From Misgurnus anguillicaudatus (lineage: Eukaryota > Chordata > Actinopteri > Cypriniformes > Cobitidae): 64,000 nt of DNA. The stretch is taken from the NCBI RefSeq assembly GCF_027580225.2, contig NC_073348.2:21844501-21908500 (forward strand). The letters are read 5' to 3'. The notes beneath the pieces were generated by a model, which saw only the letters and a list, made by a program, of their open reading frames with translations, was not told the DNA's origin and did not search any database. A program made the position numbers and the translations under genes. How positions within the stretch are numbered: the stretch's first letter is position 1; each line of letters opens with the position of its first letter. Of this stretch, positions 1 to 13,363 are shown one piece after another.

Positions 1-574
<574 letters not shown>

Positions 575-1848
575 TCACCTGATAAGATTTAAAATGGGTG
601 AACTGAAGGAGTATGTCCTTAAAATGAAATTGCTCTTGTTTATCCACTCTAGTGTTGTCTGCAAACTCTATACATTTTATTCTTTCATGAAATAGAAATG
701 ACCGCAAGGCTCGGTCAGACTCACTCTCATTTTTACAGAAAAAGGACACCATTTTTGTGTTACACAGAAAAATGCAAGTCATTCGGTATTAAACAACCAG
801 AGGGTGAGAAATTATTATGAAAAACATTTTCCTTTCTGGGCAAACTTTCCCTTTAAAGATAAATTAGCTATATGTTGAATATTTAATGTATACATTGAAA
901 GTGAAAGAAATTAACTTGACTAATAAGATGTGAAATTCTGTAATTGTTCTGTGATTATAAACCCTTGAAGTATTACATATAGACAGCAGTGTGATACTGC
1001 ATGGTAAACAATTAACAATGTGGTGATTGTTGAAATCAATCCAGTCATGGCATGTTGTTTAATTCCTCTTTCTGGCAATAGTAAACATACTATCAGTACA
1101 AGCCAGTGCTACAATAAGCTTGGACATAAGCTCAGTACAGCATGAAAGCAAGCATCCTGAGAGATGCTTAGGCCATCCTATTAGACCCTAATTATAATCT
1201 AAAGGATTGTCAATCAAACAAATCAGATTGATGTCTAGTATATCTTCCCTGCCAGCATTTGTCCATCTTTCCCTCATGCAAAAGGCCTAGATGTTGTGCT
1301 AGTCGAAATGAAAAGGTGTGGGAGGTTGAAGCATTTCAGCAGTGAAACCTCAACCAAACAATGGCTCGTGAGGTCAGAGATCTTGCTGTAATGCACATGC
1401 TCTTTGCTCAGAAGTCTGAACATTTTTCAGTAATAGGATTTTATCATTTGTGCTTTCTGGCCTTCACTACCACAACTGTAAAAGGGTTTCAGTTCAGCTG
1501 AGACAGAAACTTACCAATCACTTTTACAAAGCTGTCTAGAAATAACATTCTGAAATCAAAATCCTAAGGCATTATCTGTCTGTATCAAGCGCAAGGAGTA
1601 CGTAGGCAATGCACATTAATATTGTCATAACAGGAATTCGTACAGGTGGTTATGAAATATCGCAGCCACTACTTTGCTTGAAGGCAAAATGATTTCAAAG
1701 CCATCCAAATAACATTTTCAAAAATGCCACATTTAGTGGAATCTAAAGCTTTACTTGTCTGACCGTGTTGTCTGACACTGAAAATGAGATGATATTGTAT
1801 TCACCGGGTATTTTTTTAAATAATTTAAAAGCTTAAAATCAGTATTAA

Positions 1849-3137
1849 CCCTTAAACAGGCAATGTGCACCACGGGATACGCTCTCTTCAGTGTCTTGTT
1901 TGGGGCATAAAAAAGATTTTTCAACCAAATCCTTCTATCAGTTATCAAACCTTGGTCTGTCTTGAATATGTGGGTAACATTATTTGCTTCAAGGTTTTTT
2001 TTATTGATTGGTCAGCCCGACCCAAATCCAACATGGCCACCGGTTTTGCAGGACAGTCAGATTTTGTAGTAAGAAAATGAATATTAATCTTACTTTTCTT
2101 CTTTAAAAAAAATATTAATACTGCTAATATTAATTGTGAGCATTGTCTTAAGGTGCTGAAGAAGAAAATTCGGTTATATGTTGTTTATATTGTTATTTAG
2201 CACATTTTGAAATATACGTATCCCCTGAGATACATTGCCTGATTAGGGTATAAAAAAGGGATTAACCACAATATGGCCTATCTTTGTATTTTGAGTTGAA
2301 AAAATGTAATAAATGATCAAATTTGCAGGTTAAACTGATATTCGTATATTTAGGTGACTGCATCTTAGCATTTTAACTGAATATTTTCTTTCGCGGCTTC
2401 ACAACAGCTAATTTTATGGTATAAGGAATGATAGGGAATATGAGTTATAGAGTCAATACCAATGAATTCTTCAGATTTTGACAAAAGTGATGAAGATGAA
2501 ATTTTTTGTGACAGTGCAGTGGTGTATTAGAACCAAGAAATGTAGGTAATTTTCCTCATGCTAGGCATGCATTCCTCTAAATTGCAGCCAATAAGAGGCC
2601 TCTGCATGAAACACATATAGACACATATAGTTTACATTGAAGGGTAGTTCAGGTAGTATGCAAAATTAATCAATTCTTAAATAATTTACCAAACTAGTAT
2701 TATCTAAAAATATATATATATTTTGCAGGTGGAGCAGAAAAAGCACCAACGTAGCCAATGAAGACATTTAAAAACTGCTCATTCTTAGTTAGGCCTACCT
2801 ACATTTAGTTGTGTTATTTACATGCAATGTTACTAGTAAACCTGTTGTTTACACAGTTTAAAATGGATGAAAAAATATATATGGCATGTTTTAGAGCAAG
2901 AGAGGAAGTCAGAATCACATAATTTTTGCTGCAAATAAAAAATTAATTTTGATGACTTAATCCTTTTTTTATACCTTAATAGGGCAATGTATCCCAGGAG
3001 ATACAACTCATAAAATCCTGAATATATCAAATATTTTAAAAATTCCAATGAATATCTATTACATAAGTCCAGATGATACAAAAAATGTCATGAAATTATT
3101 TTTTGCTCATCGTTTTCCACTCTTGCCTGTTTAAGGG
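1849..3137. mobile_element. piggyBac-type DNA transposon derivative
   Basis: The element is bounded by TTAA at 1845-1848 and 3138-3141. Its ends are inverted copies (CCCTTAAACAGGCA at the left, TGCCTGTTTAAGGG at the right), which is the piggyBac hallmark of TTAA followed by CCY. Variants of the terminal motif recur inside, near 2220-2275 and 2983-3010, as subterminal repeats often do. No full transposase is present at this 1.3 kb length. A 22-codon acidic start-like reading frame survives at 2462-2530. It lies in lrrtm4 intron 1. Confidence 0.8.
2462..2530 (+). pseudogene. possible transposase N-terminus stub in the piggyBac element
   Basis: A short frame beginning ATG encodes MNSSDFDKSDEDEIFCDSAV and stops at TAG (2528-2530). 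Serine/aspartate-rich acidic starts are common in piggyBac transposases (family knowledge), and the frame lies within a piggyBac-bounded element. No catalytic region follows in any frame, so at best this is a remnant of an internally deleted element. Confidence 0.35.
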
Positions 3138-3485
3138 TTAAAACACGTGAATAGTCGTGAACTTTAATAATGAACCTGCTGTTAAAATGATAATACACAG
3201 TGGTCCCGAAAATGACTTGCATTAGATAACACAATACCGAAGAATATCAAATTTTACTTTTTTCAATAACAAGTCCCGATGCAAGTAAATTACTTTCACA
3301 GTTGTTTTTACTGCAGTATGCATAGATCAAACATACAGGGCTTATGACAACGCAAACAGCATTTTAGCATATACATAGCATATCTGAAATTTTATTCATA
3401 TTACACCTATACGGTCTGATCATATTGTACATACTACACCAATGACTGATAAACAAGTGTCCTACATTATTCTGCAAAAGACTTA

Positions 3486-3760
3486 CCGTGGGTTTACACC
3501 AGACGCGAGTTCAACGATTTGCACGAGTAGATTACATACAAAGTCAATGCAAAGACACGATCAGACGAGTACTAGCGTGGGGCGATGCTAATGAGACGAT
3601 ATGGGCGGCGCATTAACCGCGGAAAACACGCGCTATTCGCCTCAAACGTGTCTCGAAAAAATATTCAACTTGAGCGAAAAATTCACATGACACGCAGTTT
3701 AATCCCGCGAGTAATCTAGAGCGAGTAACGCAATGCCCCGCATTTGGTGTGTACGTAGCA
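3486..3760. mobile_element. TTA-flanked MITE A (PIF/Harbinger-like), innermost left
   Basis: It is flanked by TTA at 3483-3485 and 3761-3763. The terminal sequences are poorly conserved inverted copies built around TTACACCAGACGCG (left) and CGCATTTGGTGTG (right). A related segment lies at 17945-18121, sharing a long stretch around GAGTAGATTACATACAAAG. The 3-bp TTA duplication suggests PIF/Harbinger; the terminal repeats are too diverged for certainty. Confidence 0.55.
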
Positions 3761-3763
3761 TTA

Positions 3764-4137
3764 AGGGGATTGCACAACGGCTGTGCAGCTCAGCGTCGCG
3801 CTGCGTCGAGTCGCGTCTAGGACAACTCGGAGGTATTGTAAACCGGAAGTGCACCTTAAATAGCGCAAGCTTCGTCAGATAGCGTCTACTTCAAAATGCA
3901 AAATATACGTTAGCAGCCAATGTTAATCGTTAATGATTTGGGACAAATATGATGTTATTTAATGTTAAACTATGTGAGTGGCGCGACAGGGATTTGAGCA
4001 ACTTCCTGAGTCAAAGCTGGGCTGCGCGGACAGGCGCCACCTGGTGGCACCGGTGTGCATATACTCATAGCAAACAATGTGTTCGATTTTTTTAGAATGG
4101 GGCAGCGCTGAGCTGCGCGGCTGGTGTGCGACCCCCT
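3764..4137. mobile_element. TTA-flanked MITE B (PIF/Harbinger-like)
   Basis: The ends form imperfect terminal inverted repeats of about 34 bp: AGGGGATTGCACAACGGCTG at the left, against AGGGGGTCGCACACCAGCCG read from the right end on the opposite strand. TTA flanks both sides (3761-3763 and 4138-4140). The element is 374 bp long with no coding capacity. Confidence 0.75.
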
Positions 4138-4140
4138 TTA

Positions 4141-4657
4141 GGGGCCAATCACACCAAACGCGTTTATGGCAGTTGCAAGCGCCTTTTTTTGAATGATATT
4201 CTATGAGCGGGGAGCGTTTTCGTGTGCTGTTTATGCGCACCGAACGCCTTGCGGTTTTTGCTGCCTGCCGCAGCACATGCTTTTGAAGGAGCGCAGAGAG
4301 CGGAAAAGCGCCCGACGTCATTTGCGTCTTTGCATTGTCCAATCGAATGAGGGGAGAGGCAGGCCTTACATTATGGTGAGGGAGGTTTACAGTTGCTTTG
4401 AAGAACCGGATTCCACTCGTTCACTCTTTCCTGCATGTTTGTGCACCTCTCACCCTCAAACAAGGTCAGATCAAAGCGTCCTCTTTTTAAAGTTTCTGCT
4501 AATATGACAGTTAACAGAAAAGAGTGCTCACGCTTCAATATTTGATTGACAAGACAGCTGACTCGCTGGTTGTCAAGCGATACAAAAAGCCGCGTCGCAC
4601 TGCTCTTTTTAAAAAGATCTAAAAAAGCTTTAAAACGCGTTTGGTGTGATTAGCCCC
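4141..4657. mobile_element. TTA-flanked MITE C (PIF/Harbinger-like)
   Basis: Terminal inverted repeats GGGGCCAATCACACCAAACG (left) and the complement of GGGGCTAATCACACCAAACG (right) bound a 517-bp element. TTA lies at 4138-4140 and 4658-4660. Reading frames inside have no recognisable domain. A second, right-truncated copy is at 40283 to about 40715. Confidence 0.85.
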
Positions 4658-6786
4658 TTAGGCCGCCTCCAGTTGTTTTTGCTAAATTTTAATGACCATC
4701 TATATTTATTTTTCGCTCTTTTTATTAAAATACTAAACAGAAAATACAGGAAACATGCACAATTTGAAAAAAAAGGCTTCTTCAGGCAAAAGTCAGTTTA
4801 TTTTATATTAAGTGTAACCTCTCTTCAACGCACTAGTATGCACAGCTTTCGAAGAGACTGGAATCCTGAACTCATTAGCTTAGTATTTGAAATTAAGATT
4901 TCATTAGATTTAAGAGAGCCTGCAGGTGCCCGCTATTGGTCAAGTGTAAGAGGAGCTCACACTAAATGCTTGTCACTTTGGCTTACTTGTATTTTGTTTT
5001 TTAATACTGCATACATACACATTTCTTGTATTTTCTGGTTATATTATAATAAAGAGACTGAATAAATATTATGAAAAAAATAAAAATAAAATAATAATAA
5101 TAAAAAAAGAATAAATATGGTCAATTACCCATTGCAAAAAACAACAAAACTAATGGTGGCATGGAGGCCTAAGGCTTTTGGATGGTAGCCTGTTCATTAT
5201 GAATGCTGTAAACATGTTTTTAATGGATGTTCCCCACAAATTCATGCAGGTGTTTTAAAGTGTATCCACAGGTGCCGTTCAAGTTCCAAAAACTTGACAA
5301 CCAAAAAGTGTCTATTGTTCCATTTAAGAAATGTTTTATGTTGCATCTTATACAATGATGTTCATACATTTTTAACTTAATGTAGCTTAAGGTGGAAATC
5401 ATTTTGTTTGGGAACACTAACTGTATGTGATCGACAACGAAGAGGAATCCGAAAGAGAGAGATTCCAGTGACCTGCAACTTCAAGGTGCAGTCACAATAA
5501 AGCAATTGCGTCATATCAGCCATATAATCAGCCTGAATAAGTTTAATGACATTTGCTAATGAAACGATGCTGATAAACCTAATGATCCAAGCGAACTCTA
5601 ATGAAAACGAATTTGTTTCCAAACCTGGACTGCCACTTTTCTTATTTTGGAGGCAACTGTATATTTTTGGTAAAATTGGTAATGACCCCTGCATGTAGTC
5701 TTTGCAAAGACGCTTACAAAATTTTGCCAGGTTTATTTTATGTTTGCTGTGAAGAAGACTACAGTGCCGCAAAGCTGTGAGCATAGCTCATCGTTTTACG
5801 AGCTGTGAAAGGCCATCTCTAACGAATAACAATCAGAGCAGGTCGCATATCTGTCAAAGAGCCCCTGTAAAATGATTGAAAGCACGTCTATTATCGAGTA
5901 CTCTAATGCGGCCATGAGAAGGTCTGCAGTTTATAGTTAATCGGGGTGCGTTGTTAAATAATGGCTGTATGATGGTTGAGAGAATATTCACTTTTTATTT
6001 CTGTAGCGTTTTTCACTATTTTGCATTATTTAAAGCAGACGGTAAAATACATTAAGAAACATAATCTTAACATTTTTTTACACTGTGCGTCCGTTAATAA
6101 ATCAAGTTAGACACTCGTGCAATAATCATTTTTTTCTGTTAAAACATAAAATTAATTTTCCAGTAACACGGTGCCTGTATAACTCCACCGGTCCATACGT
6201 TCAGCTGTGCGCACTTACGCACACACAGAGACGCGCACACAAGGATGCACGCACAAATGTGATCTTTACATGTATTTAAAGGTGCGAATGTACAAAGACA
6301 ATGAGTTCAGATTTAGGCTACTGTCTACTACAGGTTTACAGTACGCAACCAACAGCGTGCCCCAAACTGGATCTGAAAAGTTGCTTTGGCTCCAAAAATG
6401 AGGTCCGATTTGCATTCTGATGTCAATCAATCGATCCGGCGTCGGTCTGCACTACTTTAAAGCAGGATGGAGAAGCCACCTGAATAAACGAATGCACGGA
6501 TTTATTTGACTGTATAGCCTACATCACATCATCATTCGTAGTGAACTGAAGCGAATGCAAGGTCAGATTAGAAATAAATAAATGCATGCAATTGCCATGA
6601 AGGCAAGATCATGTGCATCAGTGATGAGAACATTTCATGCATGCGTAGGATTTTATGCCACCTATCCGCTGCTTAACTCAAGCGAATTTATATTTTACCT
6701 GCTTTGCCCTTAACTGTGCATATATCTAAAACCATGCCACGCAGAGAAACATAGTTTGTCTGTGCACTCGGTGATCGTAAACTTAC

Positions 6787-6790
6787 CCAT
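6787..6790 (-). CDS. lrrtm4: lrrtm4 exon 1 coding part: start codon plus one base
   Basis: On the minus strand the sequence GCGGTGATGG is followed directly by GTAAGT (6786-6781), a consensus splice donor. The ATG is at 6790-6788 and one further G at 6787 completes a glycine codon with the first two bases of exon 2. The protein therefore begins Met-Gly-Phe, as in mammalian LRRTM4 (family knowledge). The -3 purine gives a reasonable initiation context. The phase fits exactly (1+2 bases), which is the main reason for choosing this start over the internal ATG in exon 2. Confidence 0.82.
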
Positions 6791-7215
6791 CACCGCGTCT
6801 CAGTCAACTCCTGACCACAGGTTTTACAGCTTTCTACCGCCCGACACCCGAAGCGTCATGGCACGCGCTCTCTTCAGCTGGTTCGGTTCTTCCAAAGACG
6901 CGCGTTCCCGCTGGTAGTCCTCCACCGCAGAGCAGGCGCGGGAAATCTTCCTCGTATCCGTTGTTGATGCCAGTCTCTCCAAACCGACCACTGTCCATGT
7001 CTCTCAATTCTCCTCAAAACAAAATCAGACAGGTCGGGTTTTCATCACAAATATCCATTTGAAACCAAAGATCCTAAAAATATACACGTTTACAAGCGAG
7101 GCGCGCGATACCAAATCCAAGTTATCTACCACGAGTCAAACTTATGGAATTCCCAGCAATCCCGTTTCGTCTCATCGTATTCCATCGTAGCACACTGCGC
7201 AAATTCTGTTTTCCC
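6791..7215 (-). promoter_or_regulatory. lrrtm4 5' UTR and probable promoter region
   Basis: Immediately upstream (minus sense) of the exon 1 start codon, the base composition rises and CpG dinucleotides become frequent between about 6780 and 7120, in contrast to the AT-rich surroundings. This is what is expected of a 5' untranslated region and CpG-rich promoter of a neuronal gene. No TATA box was identified and the transcription start cannot be placed. Confidence 0.5.
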
Positions 7216-8402
7216 CAAAAGGATGTTGTTTACCGAAAACAAATACGTTAATAATTTGACATCAATCAAAATTGCCATTCACGTGAGCGCACAATCCATT
7301 AAACAACACAGTCATGGAATACAGTTTGGAATTGTTCTGTATTCCACTCCATCTGGAATGTTTCCCCTCATCTGTACAGTTCCCGACAGCAGAGAGATGC
7401 AGCAGGGATGTGAGTGGTTAACCACGACTGCCTGTCGCACCATAACTTTGTCAGGCAGAATCGGAATGCCCTCTTCTGGCGAACTGACATCTCCAGCAAC
7501 AATCTCTTCCCACTTCTCTTTCAGGCGATGTTTCCCATGGAAAATAAGTGCTTTCACAAAAAGCTAGCTAAAAAGAGTTGCCAAACAAGAAATTACAGGC
7601 TACTAATCACCCAAATATAAATGACACCTGGACTGTATTGATTGCCAAGCATCCCATTTACTCTTTTTTTTAAACAAATGAGTGGTTTAAATCTCCACAA
7701 AAACACCATAACATGTAATTTATCGTTATAATAGGAATTTCTCAGGGCTTTATGGTTCCTGCAGTGTAACGGGTTTGATTGACAGTTCTGTCTGAATTGT
7801 ACAATGACAATAAATTATTATAGGGTCTCACACAGAGTGGAATCTGATTGGCTGTCTGTGTCTGCCATGCCACGCAACTGAGTTTGAGTGGCACTGCTAT
7901 TTCCAGCTTCATCATTAGCACCACCCTGTAATTTCTGTCCATCAAGTGCCCCCTTCAAACTAACAAGGCTGTTAACAAAAGCATTTAACCTCTCAAGGCT
8001 AAGTGAACTGATCGAACAAAGCAAATATATACATATAGGCTACATAACATAAAATGTATTATATATATATAAAATGTATTATAAAATTTATTAGATATTT
8101 TTTTAAAATTATTATTATTAATTATTATAATTAATTATTTTTGTTGGCCCAGTTAAAACAAAATTTGCATTTATCAAGTCGGAAAATATATAATTTTACC
8201 TATTTTGTTTAGAAATACAGTAGAAAATCCACAGGTCTGATCAAATATAAACATTATGCATTTGTGTATTGTAGTGACAGTCTGGGATGAGTTATGCAAT
8301 TTTGACCGATAGCAATAGTGTAATAGTGTTCACAAATTTACCACCACCTATAAATAATTGTTGGAATCTTTACTATTAAGTGAACATTTTGAGAAATAAA
8401 CA
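7216..8402. other. Upstream intergenic DNA, no gene seen
   Basis: This AT-rich sequence upstream of lrrtm4 includes a T/A-rich run around 8050-8140. Overlapping short frames between 7223 and 8024 run on both strands without recognisable domains and are treated as chance. Proximal regulatory elements could be here but none can be named. Confidence 0.4.
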
Positions 8403-8406
8403 TTAA

Positions 8407-10168
8407 AGGGGACATTTCACAAACTTTTTTTTAAGATGTCAAATAAATCTTTGGTGTCCCCAGAGTAAATATGTGAAATTCTAGCTCAAAATACCATATA
8501 GATAATTTATTATAGCATGTTAAAATTGACACTTTGTAGGTGTGAGCAAAAATGGGCCATTTTGGGGTATGTCCTTTTAAATGCAAATGAGCTGGGCTGG
8601 GTTTTCCGATAACGATTGAACTTAGCACTTAAGAGCGCTTTCTACACGCTACTTAACAAACATTCAATGTTCATTTACGTGCGTTTCCCAAAGATGCATG
8701 TAAAACGATCACTCGCAGCTGGGTTTTAAGTGCTACTTATGAGTCGCTATCCGTTTGTCAAGTGCTGAAATGTCACTTATAGAATGACTCGTAATTGTAG
8801 CAGAAGCTTGTTTACACTAATGATCTTCACCCGATGTGCACTAATATTTTTTTTAAATATTCTTAGTTATTGTTCAATGACTTATTAAATGTTTTAATAA
8901 TTGGTGCATCATGAAATATTCTTTTCATATTTAGTTAGGACTCGTCCCACTGCGAAATGCCTTCTGCATTTTATATTATAGTTTATATTATTATTATTTT
9001 TTTGTTTTTTATTATCTTTATTTATTTATTATTATGGATTTCTGCATTGTACCGTATATATTGTACCTTTTGTAATTATGAACCGTCGGAGAATAAATTA
9101 AGGTTTAGAGCTAAAAAATGGGCTACAGTTTCTCTACAAATCAGGTGTTTCTTCAAGTATTGCCTTCTGAATTTAATGGAATAGATGAAAGGCAGTGTGA
9201 TGTGTGAACATTATAAAAGCCTAAAAATTGTAAATTAAATTGTATGGTTTCTGTAATCAGATGGCATTTCCCTTCAAAACATTTTTTTTATTGGTGATGA
9301 AATATTATGGAGCCCCTATGGGGACATGGAGCAAAAATTAAATAAAGTCTATTTTCTATCGCGTGCGCATGCGAAACTAAACTTTACAAAAAAATCTGCA
9401 CATGAAGGTTTCGTGTGAGCACATAAAACTAAACTTTAGATTTGTTTACTCCAATGTCACCTTAGGGCTCGATAAAATATAGCAGCAATTGGTAGAAACC
9501 ATTTATCAATTTGCTATGGGAACTTTTACCAAAATTGTACCAAATACGTTTTCTTCCTTTATTAATGTATATGTTCAGCCATTTAAATTTGATTTCTCAT
9601 TTGAATTTATATTAAAGTAATTTAAACAAAAAACAAAGAAGAACCCAATAAATAAATATAATTTTTTTCTTATTACGTTATCGTCATTGCAGGAGTGCAA
9701 TTTGTTGGTTGTCCTGCAGGTGACCTTGTAACTTTGTTGTGTTATACGCAATTATGAATTAACGATCACTCTAGAGCATTCGTAGATCTACGATGATTTT
9801 CAAGTGCTACTTAAGTTGCGAAGCTTTTGGGAAACAGTCCGTAAGTCGAAAGATGATTTATACGATAGTTTTTACGATCTACTTAGCCTTACGATGCTTT
9901 TGGAAAAACCGGCCCAGATCTTTGTACTAAATGGCAAATGTTCCGTTGTTGGATAGTGCAGGTTAAGGGGCGGTATTAACCCCTTCTGACATCACAAGGG
10001 GAGCAAAATTTCAATGAGCTATTTTTTTCACATGCTTGCAGAGAATGGTTTAACAAAACTAAGTTACTAGGTTGATCTTTTCCACGTTTTCTAGGTTGAT
10101 AGAAGCACTGGGGACCCAATTATAGCACTTAATCACGGAAAAAGTCAGATTTTCATGATTTGTCCCCT
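8407..10168. mobile_element. TTAA-flanked element, copy 1, containing a nested insertion
   Basis: Left end AGGGGACATTTCACAAAC follows TTAA at 8403-8406. The right end complement is AGGGGACAAATCATGAAAAT, before TTAC (10169-10172, a decayed TTAA). The same family occurs at 27117-27436, which matches both ends. The inner part 8592-9917 is a separate insertion. TTAA targeting suggests a piggyBac-like non-autonomous element. Confidence 0.7.
8592..9917. mobile_element. Nested DNA transposon inside the TTAA element
   Basis: Imperfect inverted ends CTGGGCTGGGTTTTCCGATA (left) and the complement of CTGGGCCGGTTTTTCCAAAA (right) bound the insertion. Subterminal motifs such as AAGTGCTACTTA recur at both ends. 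No target-site duplication could be fixed with confidence and no transposase frame is visible, so the superfamily is left open. Confidence 0.65.
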
Positions 10169-10172
10169 TTAC

Positions 10173-11386
10173 AAACATTCTCTGATCAGTTATCGACTTC
10201 CTATAGCGGTCCTTTTAGAATAATGTATAATTTGGCATTTCCACAGTCATTTCGAGTCAGCGCTGTGAATATTTACGGTGACAGAAAGTTTTACCTGGCC
10301 TCAGCACATTTTCTTAAATTGAGGTTGACACCTCGCTCTGTAATGCGAAAATATCATTCCCTGGAACTCTTACTTACATACCAACTGGTCTCCAATTTGG
10401 CTGATGGGCCGCTCCTTGGCCAGGGCTCAACGAGGGGAGGCTCAATCTCGCTGACAGCGGTGAAACAATTAATGCCCTGTGAAGTTATGATGATGGCAGC
10501 TGCTCTTATATGTCCCATATAACGCTTTCACTCCGGTTACAGTTCTTAATATTTGCTGCTTCACTTACTGTTCAGAGGGCTGAATTTACATTATGGAGTC
10601 GAGGATACATAAAACTATCCTGGGCTTTTGTGATAATTAAGTGCCATTACCATTTTAAAGTATTGACTTAATGTCAGGGAAGCCGGTATGCTGTAGAATA
10701 ACAAGCACGATTCAGTTCAGCATACAAAGAAAGCAATAAGCTTCTGGATCAAATTCTTTCTTTTAATATTTACATTCACAAATGTCACCTGTTGCAAGGA
10801 GATTGTTATACACAGCATGCTCCGTGCTACAACGGAGAACAAATTTAATGTATATTTTTATCTGGCCATATAAGCAATAAAGTCTTTTAGAAAGTTACAG
10901 ATCTAATAAGTAGAGAAGATTGAATCTGGAACTCTTTGTTGCCTGAAAACTAAGTTGTCTTCGACCATTAAAATCTGAGTCAGGGTGAGATGGAGTTAAG
11001 ACACACAGAGTAAAGAAGCTTACCTGGTCGTGTGGTTTGAGTAAGTGGGTCTGACAGGGTCCACACCATTAGACCGTATCCTCTATTTCACCAACTGATC
11101 TATATTCGCCCCCTCGCGTAGCATGCAGCAGGGCCATCATCAGGCTTTTCTTTTATTGGGACAGGAAGCCCAGTAAAATTCTGCTGTGTCCTTGTAAAAA
11201 TTCACTCGTAAATCTTTGTCTGATGTAGGATAATACCAAATAACATCTTTATAAACTTCAGAAATCCTACTCAATGGATCAGATCATTTAAAATGTGAAA
11301 GCCGGCTGAGGTGGAGCACTTCTGCAGCAGTCACCTATCCACACCTTTATTGAGACCTTTTCTTCCCTCTTTATTATGGGGGGGGG
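10173..11386. other. Unassigned non-coding DNA
   Basis: No repeat ends, RNA or supported coding frame was found. A 120-codon open frame at 10160-10522 starts in the preceding element and has no recognisable domain. Parts could be conserved regulatory DNA; that cannot be judged from one sequence. Confidence 0.35.
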
Positions 11387-12863
11387 CAGGGCCGTGCACA
11401 GGGGGGTGGCCCGGTGGCTAGAGCAACTGCCCTTCTGCCCTAATCGGCTGAGGTGCCCCTCTCGCCAACCCCAGTCAAAGTGTTCTGTTACCGCTCGTCT
11501 AAAGATCCACTGTTTCTGGTAATCCACTTCGTGATTTCCCGCCCGCTCCGCAGCATCTCTCACATTCTGTGTCCACTCTTTGAAGGGCGAAGACGACAGT
11601 TTGTTGTATTAAGAGGTATATTCATTACATTACCTCAGTTGTAATGCTCAATTAGTAATTTGGTCGTTTGAAGCCGAGAGAGGTCGTGTTCTATATTTAT
11701 TTTTGCTTGCTTGTGTTCTAGTGATCACTACTTAATTTTCTCGTTATCTCGAGAAAACAGCAACTTGTTTTCTCGTGATCTCGACATAACAAAAGTTGTA
11801 TTCTTGTGATGTGATTAAAGCATACGTGTACTCAATAGAACATAATTTTTAGACAGCAAAAGCATATTTAGCAAATTAGCATGGATGAACAAATGAGATT
11901 TTACTTAGATCAGGGATTCGCTCAAGATGAAACAGATTTGCCAATAATTGAGCATTTGATAGCGCGGTGAATTTAGGGAGCGTCTTTAAAGTACTCCATA
12001 TACGTTTCTACTTTAAACAGCATAAAAATGGAATAACTTAAAGTCAACAAAAAGTCACAAAACCAAATGTAAAGTGTTCGTGGTTGTCAACTATAATGCA
12101 CACTTTTTTTAGATGTTTTATATTTATTCAAATAACATGTTAAATATTATTGAAGATAGAAACGTGTACAGTGCACTTTAGAGATGGTCCCTAAATTCAC
12201 GAACATCAAACTTTATTTATTTATTAAGTCTATCGACAATTAGCTACGCGTGGTAACGGCGAAGACTCCATATGCATCAGCAGTCCACTTCAAATTAAAT
12301 GAAATATTATGGACAGGAAATTACATTATGGCATTTGGATTATTATGTCTGGATAGCGAGAAAACAACTTTTGTTATCTCGAAATCACGAGAAAACAAGC
12401 AGCAAAAACAAAAACATGGATGACCTCTCTCTGCTTTCCTATGTTTTTGTCTTCTTAAAGTGCTAACAACTTAGCAAACATTTTTAGAATTACAGTGATT
12501 GTCTAATGAGTACCCGATGAGATCTAATATAAATAACACCAAGTTTGCTGTTTTTGGCACACTTTGTCGACAAAAAAAAAAAAAAATGTTTTTAAAAAAA
12601 AGTCAGATTTGGAAGGGAGGCTGCAAAAGCTGTTCAAAATTGCAAACATGGATTCAAAGCTTCAGCATGTAAATCATATAGAATATTAAGAAGTTTTGTC
12701 ACACTCTAAATCTTGTTATAAAGTCTATTTTCCATTATAATCACTTATATTATTTGATACTAATCTATAACACATCATATTGTTAAAACCATATAAATTG
12801 TGCCCCCCGTGCCCCCTTTTTGGTTTGGGCCACTGCCCCTCAAAATGTCTGTGCACGGCCCTG
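11387..12863. mobile_element. hAT-like non-autonomous DNA transposon
   Basis: The 15-bp terminal inverted repeats are exact: CAGGGCCGTGCACAG at the left and CTGTGCACGGCCCTG at the right. Both flanks are runs of at least nine G, so an 8-bp GGGGGGGG duplication is possible but cannot be distinguished from a G-tract. Internal inverted motifs (TCTCGTGATCTCG near 11775 and its complement near 12380) add symmetry. No transposase is encoded in the 1.5 kb. Confidence 0.75.
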
Positions 12864-13363
12864 GGGGGGGGGGTTCTTTGCAACTACAGATTCTGTATTC
12901 AAAGACAGACAGTTTCTTTAACGTGTTAGTTGTGGTCTTATTCACCTATAACAATAAGCAAATAAAAAGCCAACACTGTAAAAAATGTTGGATCAACTTA
13001 AAAATATTAGTTGACTCAAAAAAATGTGTCAACCAATATTTTTTTAAGCTGAATTAAAGTGCACCTATTAAATTGCTTAAAAAAATTTTATTTGGTATAA
13101 TACAATGTGTTCGCGTGGTTTATGGTTAAACAAACACATTATTTTCCACATACCGTACATTTTTGTAGCTCCAGATATCCATGTCTTCCAGAAATGTGCA
13201 AATTTTGTACAAAACTCATCGATTTGAAAAGCTCTGTGTCCCTGATTGGCCAGCTAATCTGTACGTTGTGATTGGCCCGAATACCTCTGGTGTCAGTCGG
13301 AAATGTGAAGCTCCTTACCTTGTTTGAAAGATTTGGTCACAATGCAAGACTAACAGGAGTTAA

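Larger units (their letters stand above)
3465..5191. mobile_element. Tc1/mariner-type MITE, split by three inserted elements
   Basis: The left end (CATTATTCTGCAAAAGACTTA at 3465-3485, preceded by TA) and the right part (4658 to about 5191) together match the intact 515-bp element at 33957-34471, whose left end is CAGTATTGTGCAAAAGTCTTA. The internal tract about aggaaacatg near 4750 matches aggaaatatg in the other copy. The right end (GGCCTAAGGCTTTTGGATGG) is diverged, so the exact boundary is uncertain by a few bases. The inserted material occupies 3486-4657. Confidence 0.75.

Noticed and set aside
4193..5065. Open frames of 104-139 codons
   Set aside because: They lie within MITE C and the Tc1-type MITE and have no domain.
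10160..10522. 120-codon plus-strand frame
   Set aside because: It begins inside a transposon end, has no recognisable domain, and there is no splice or promoter evidence.
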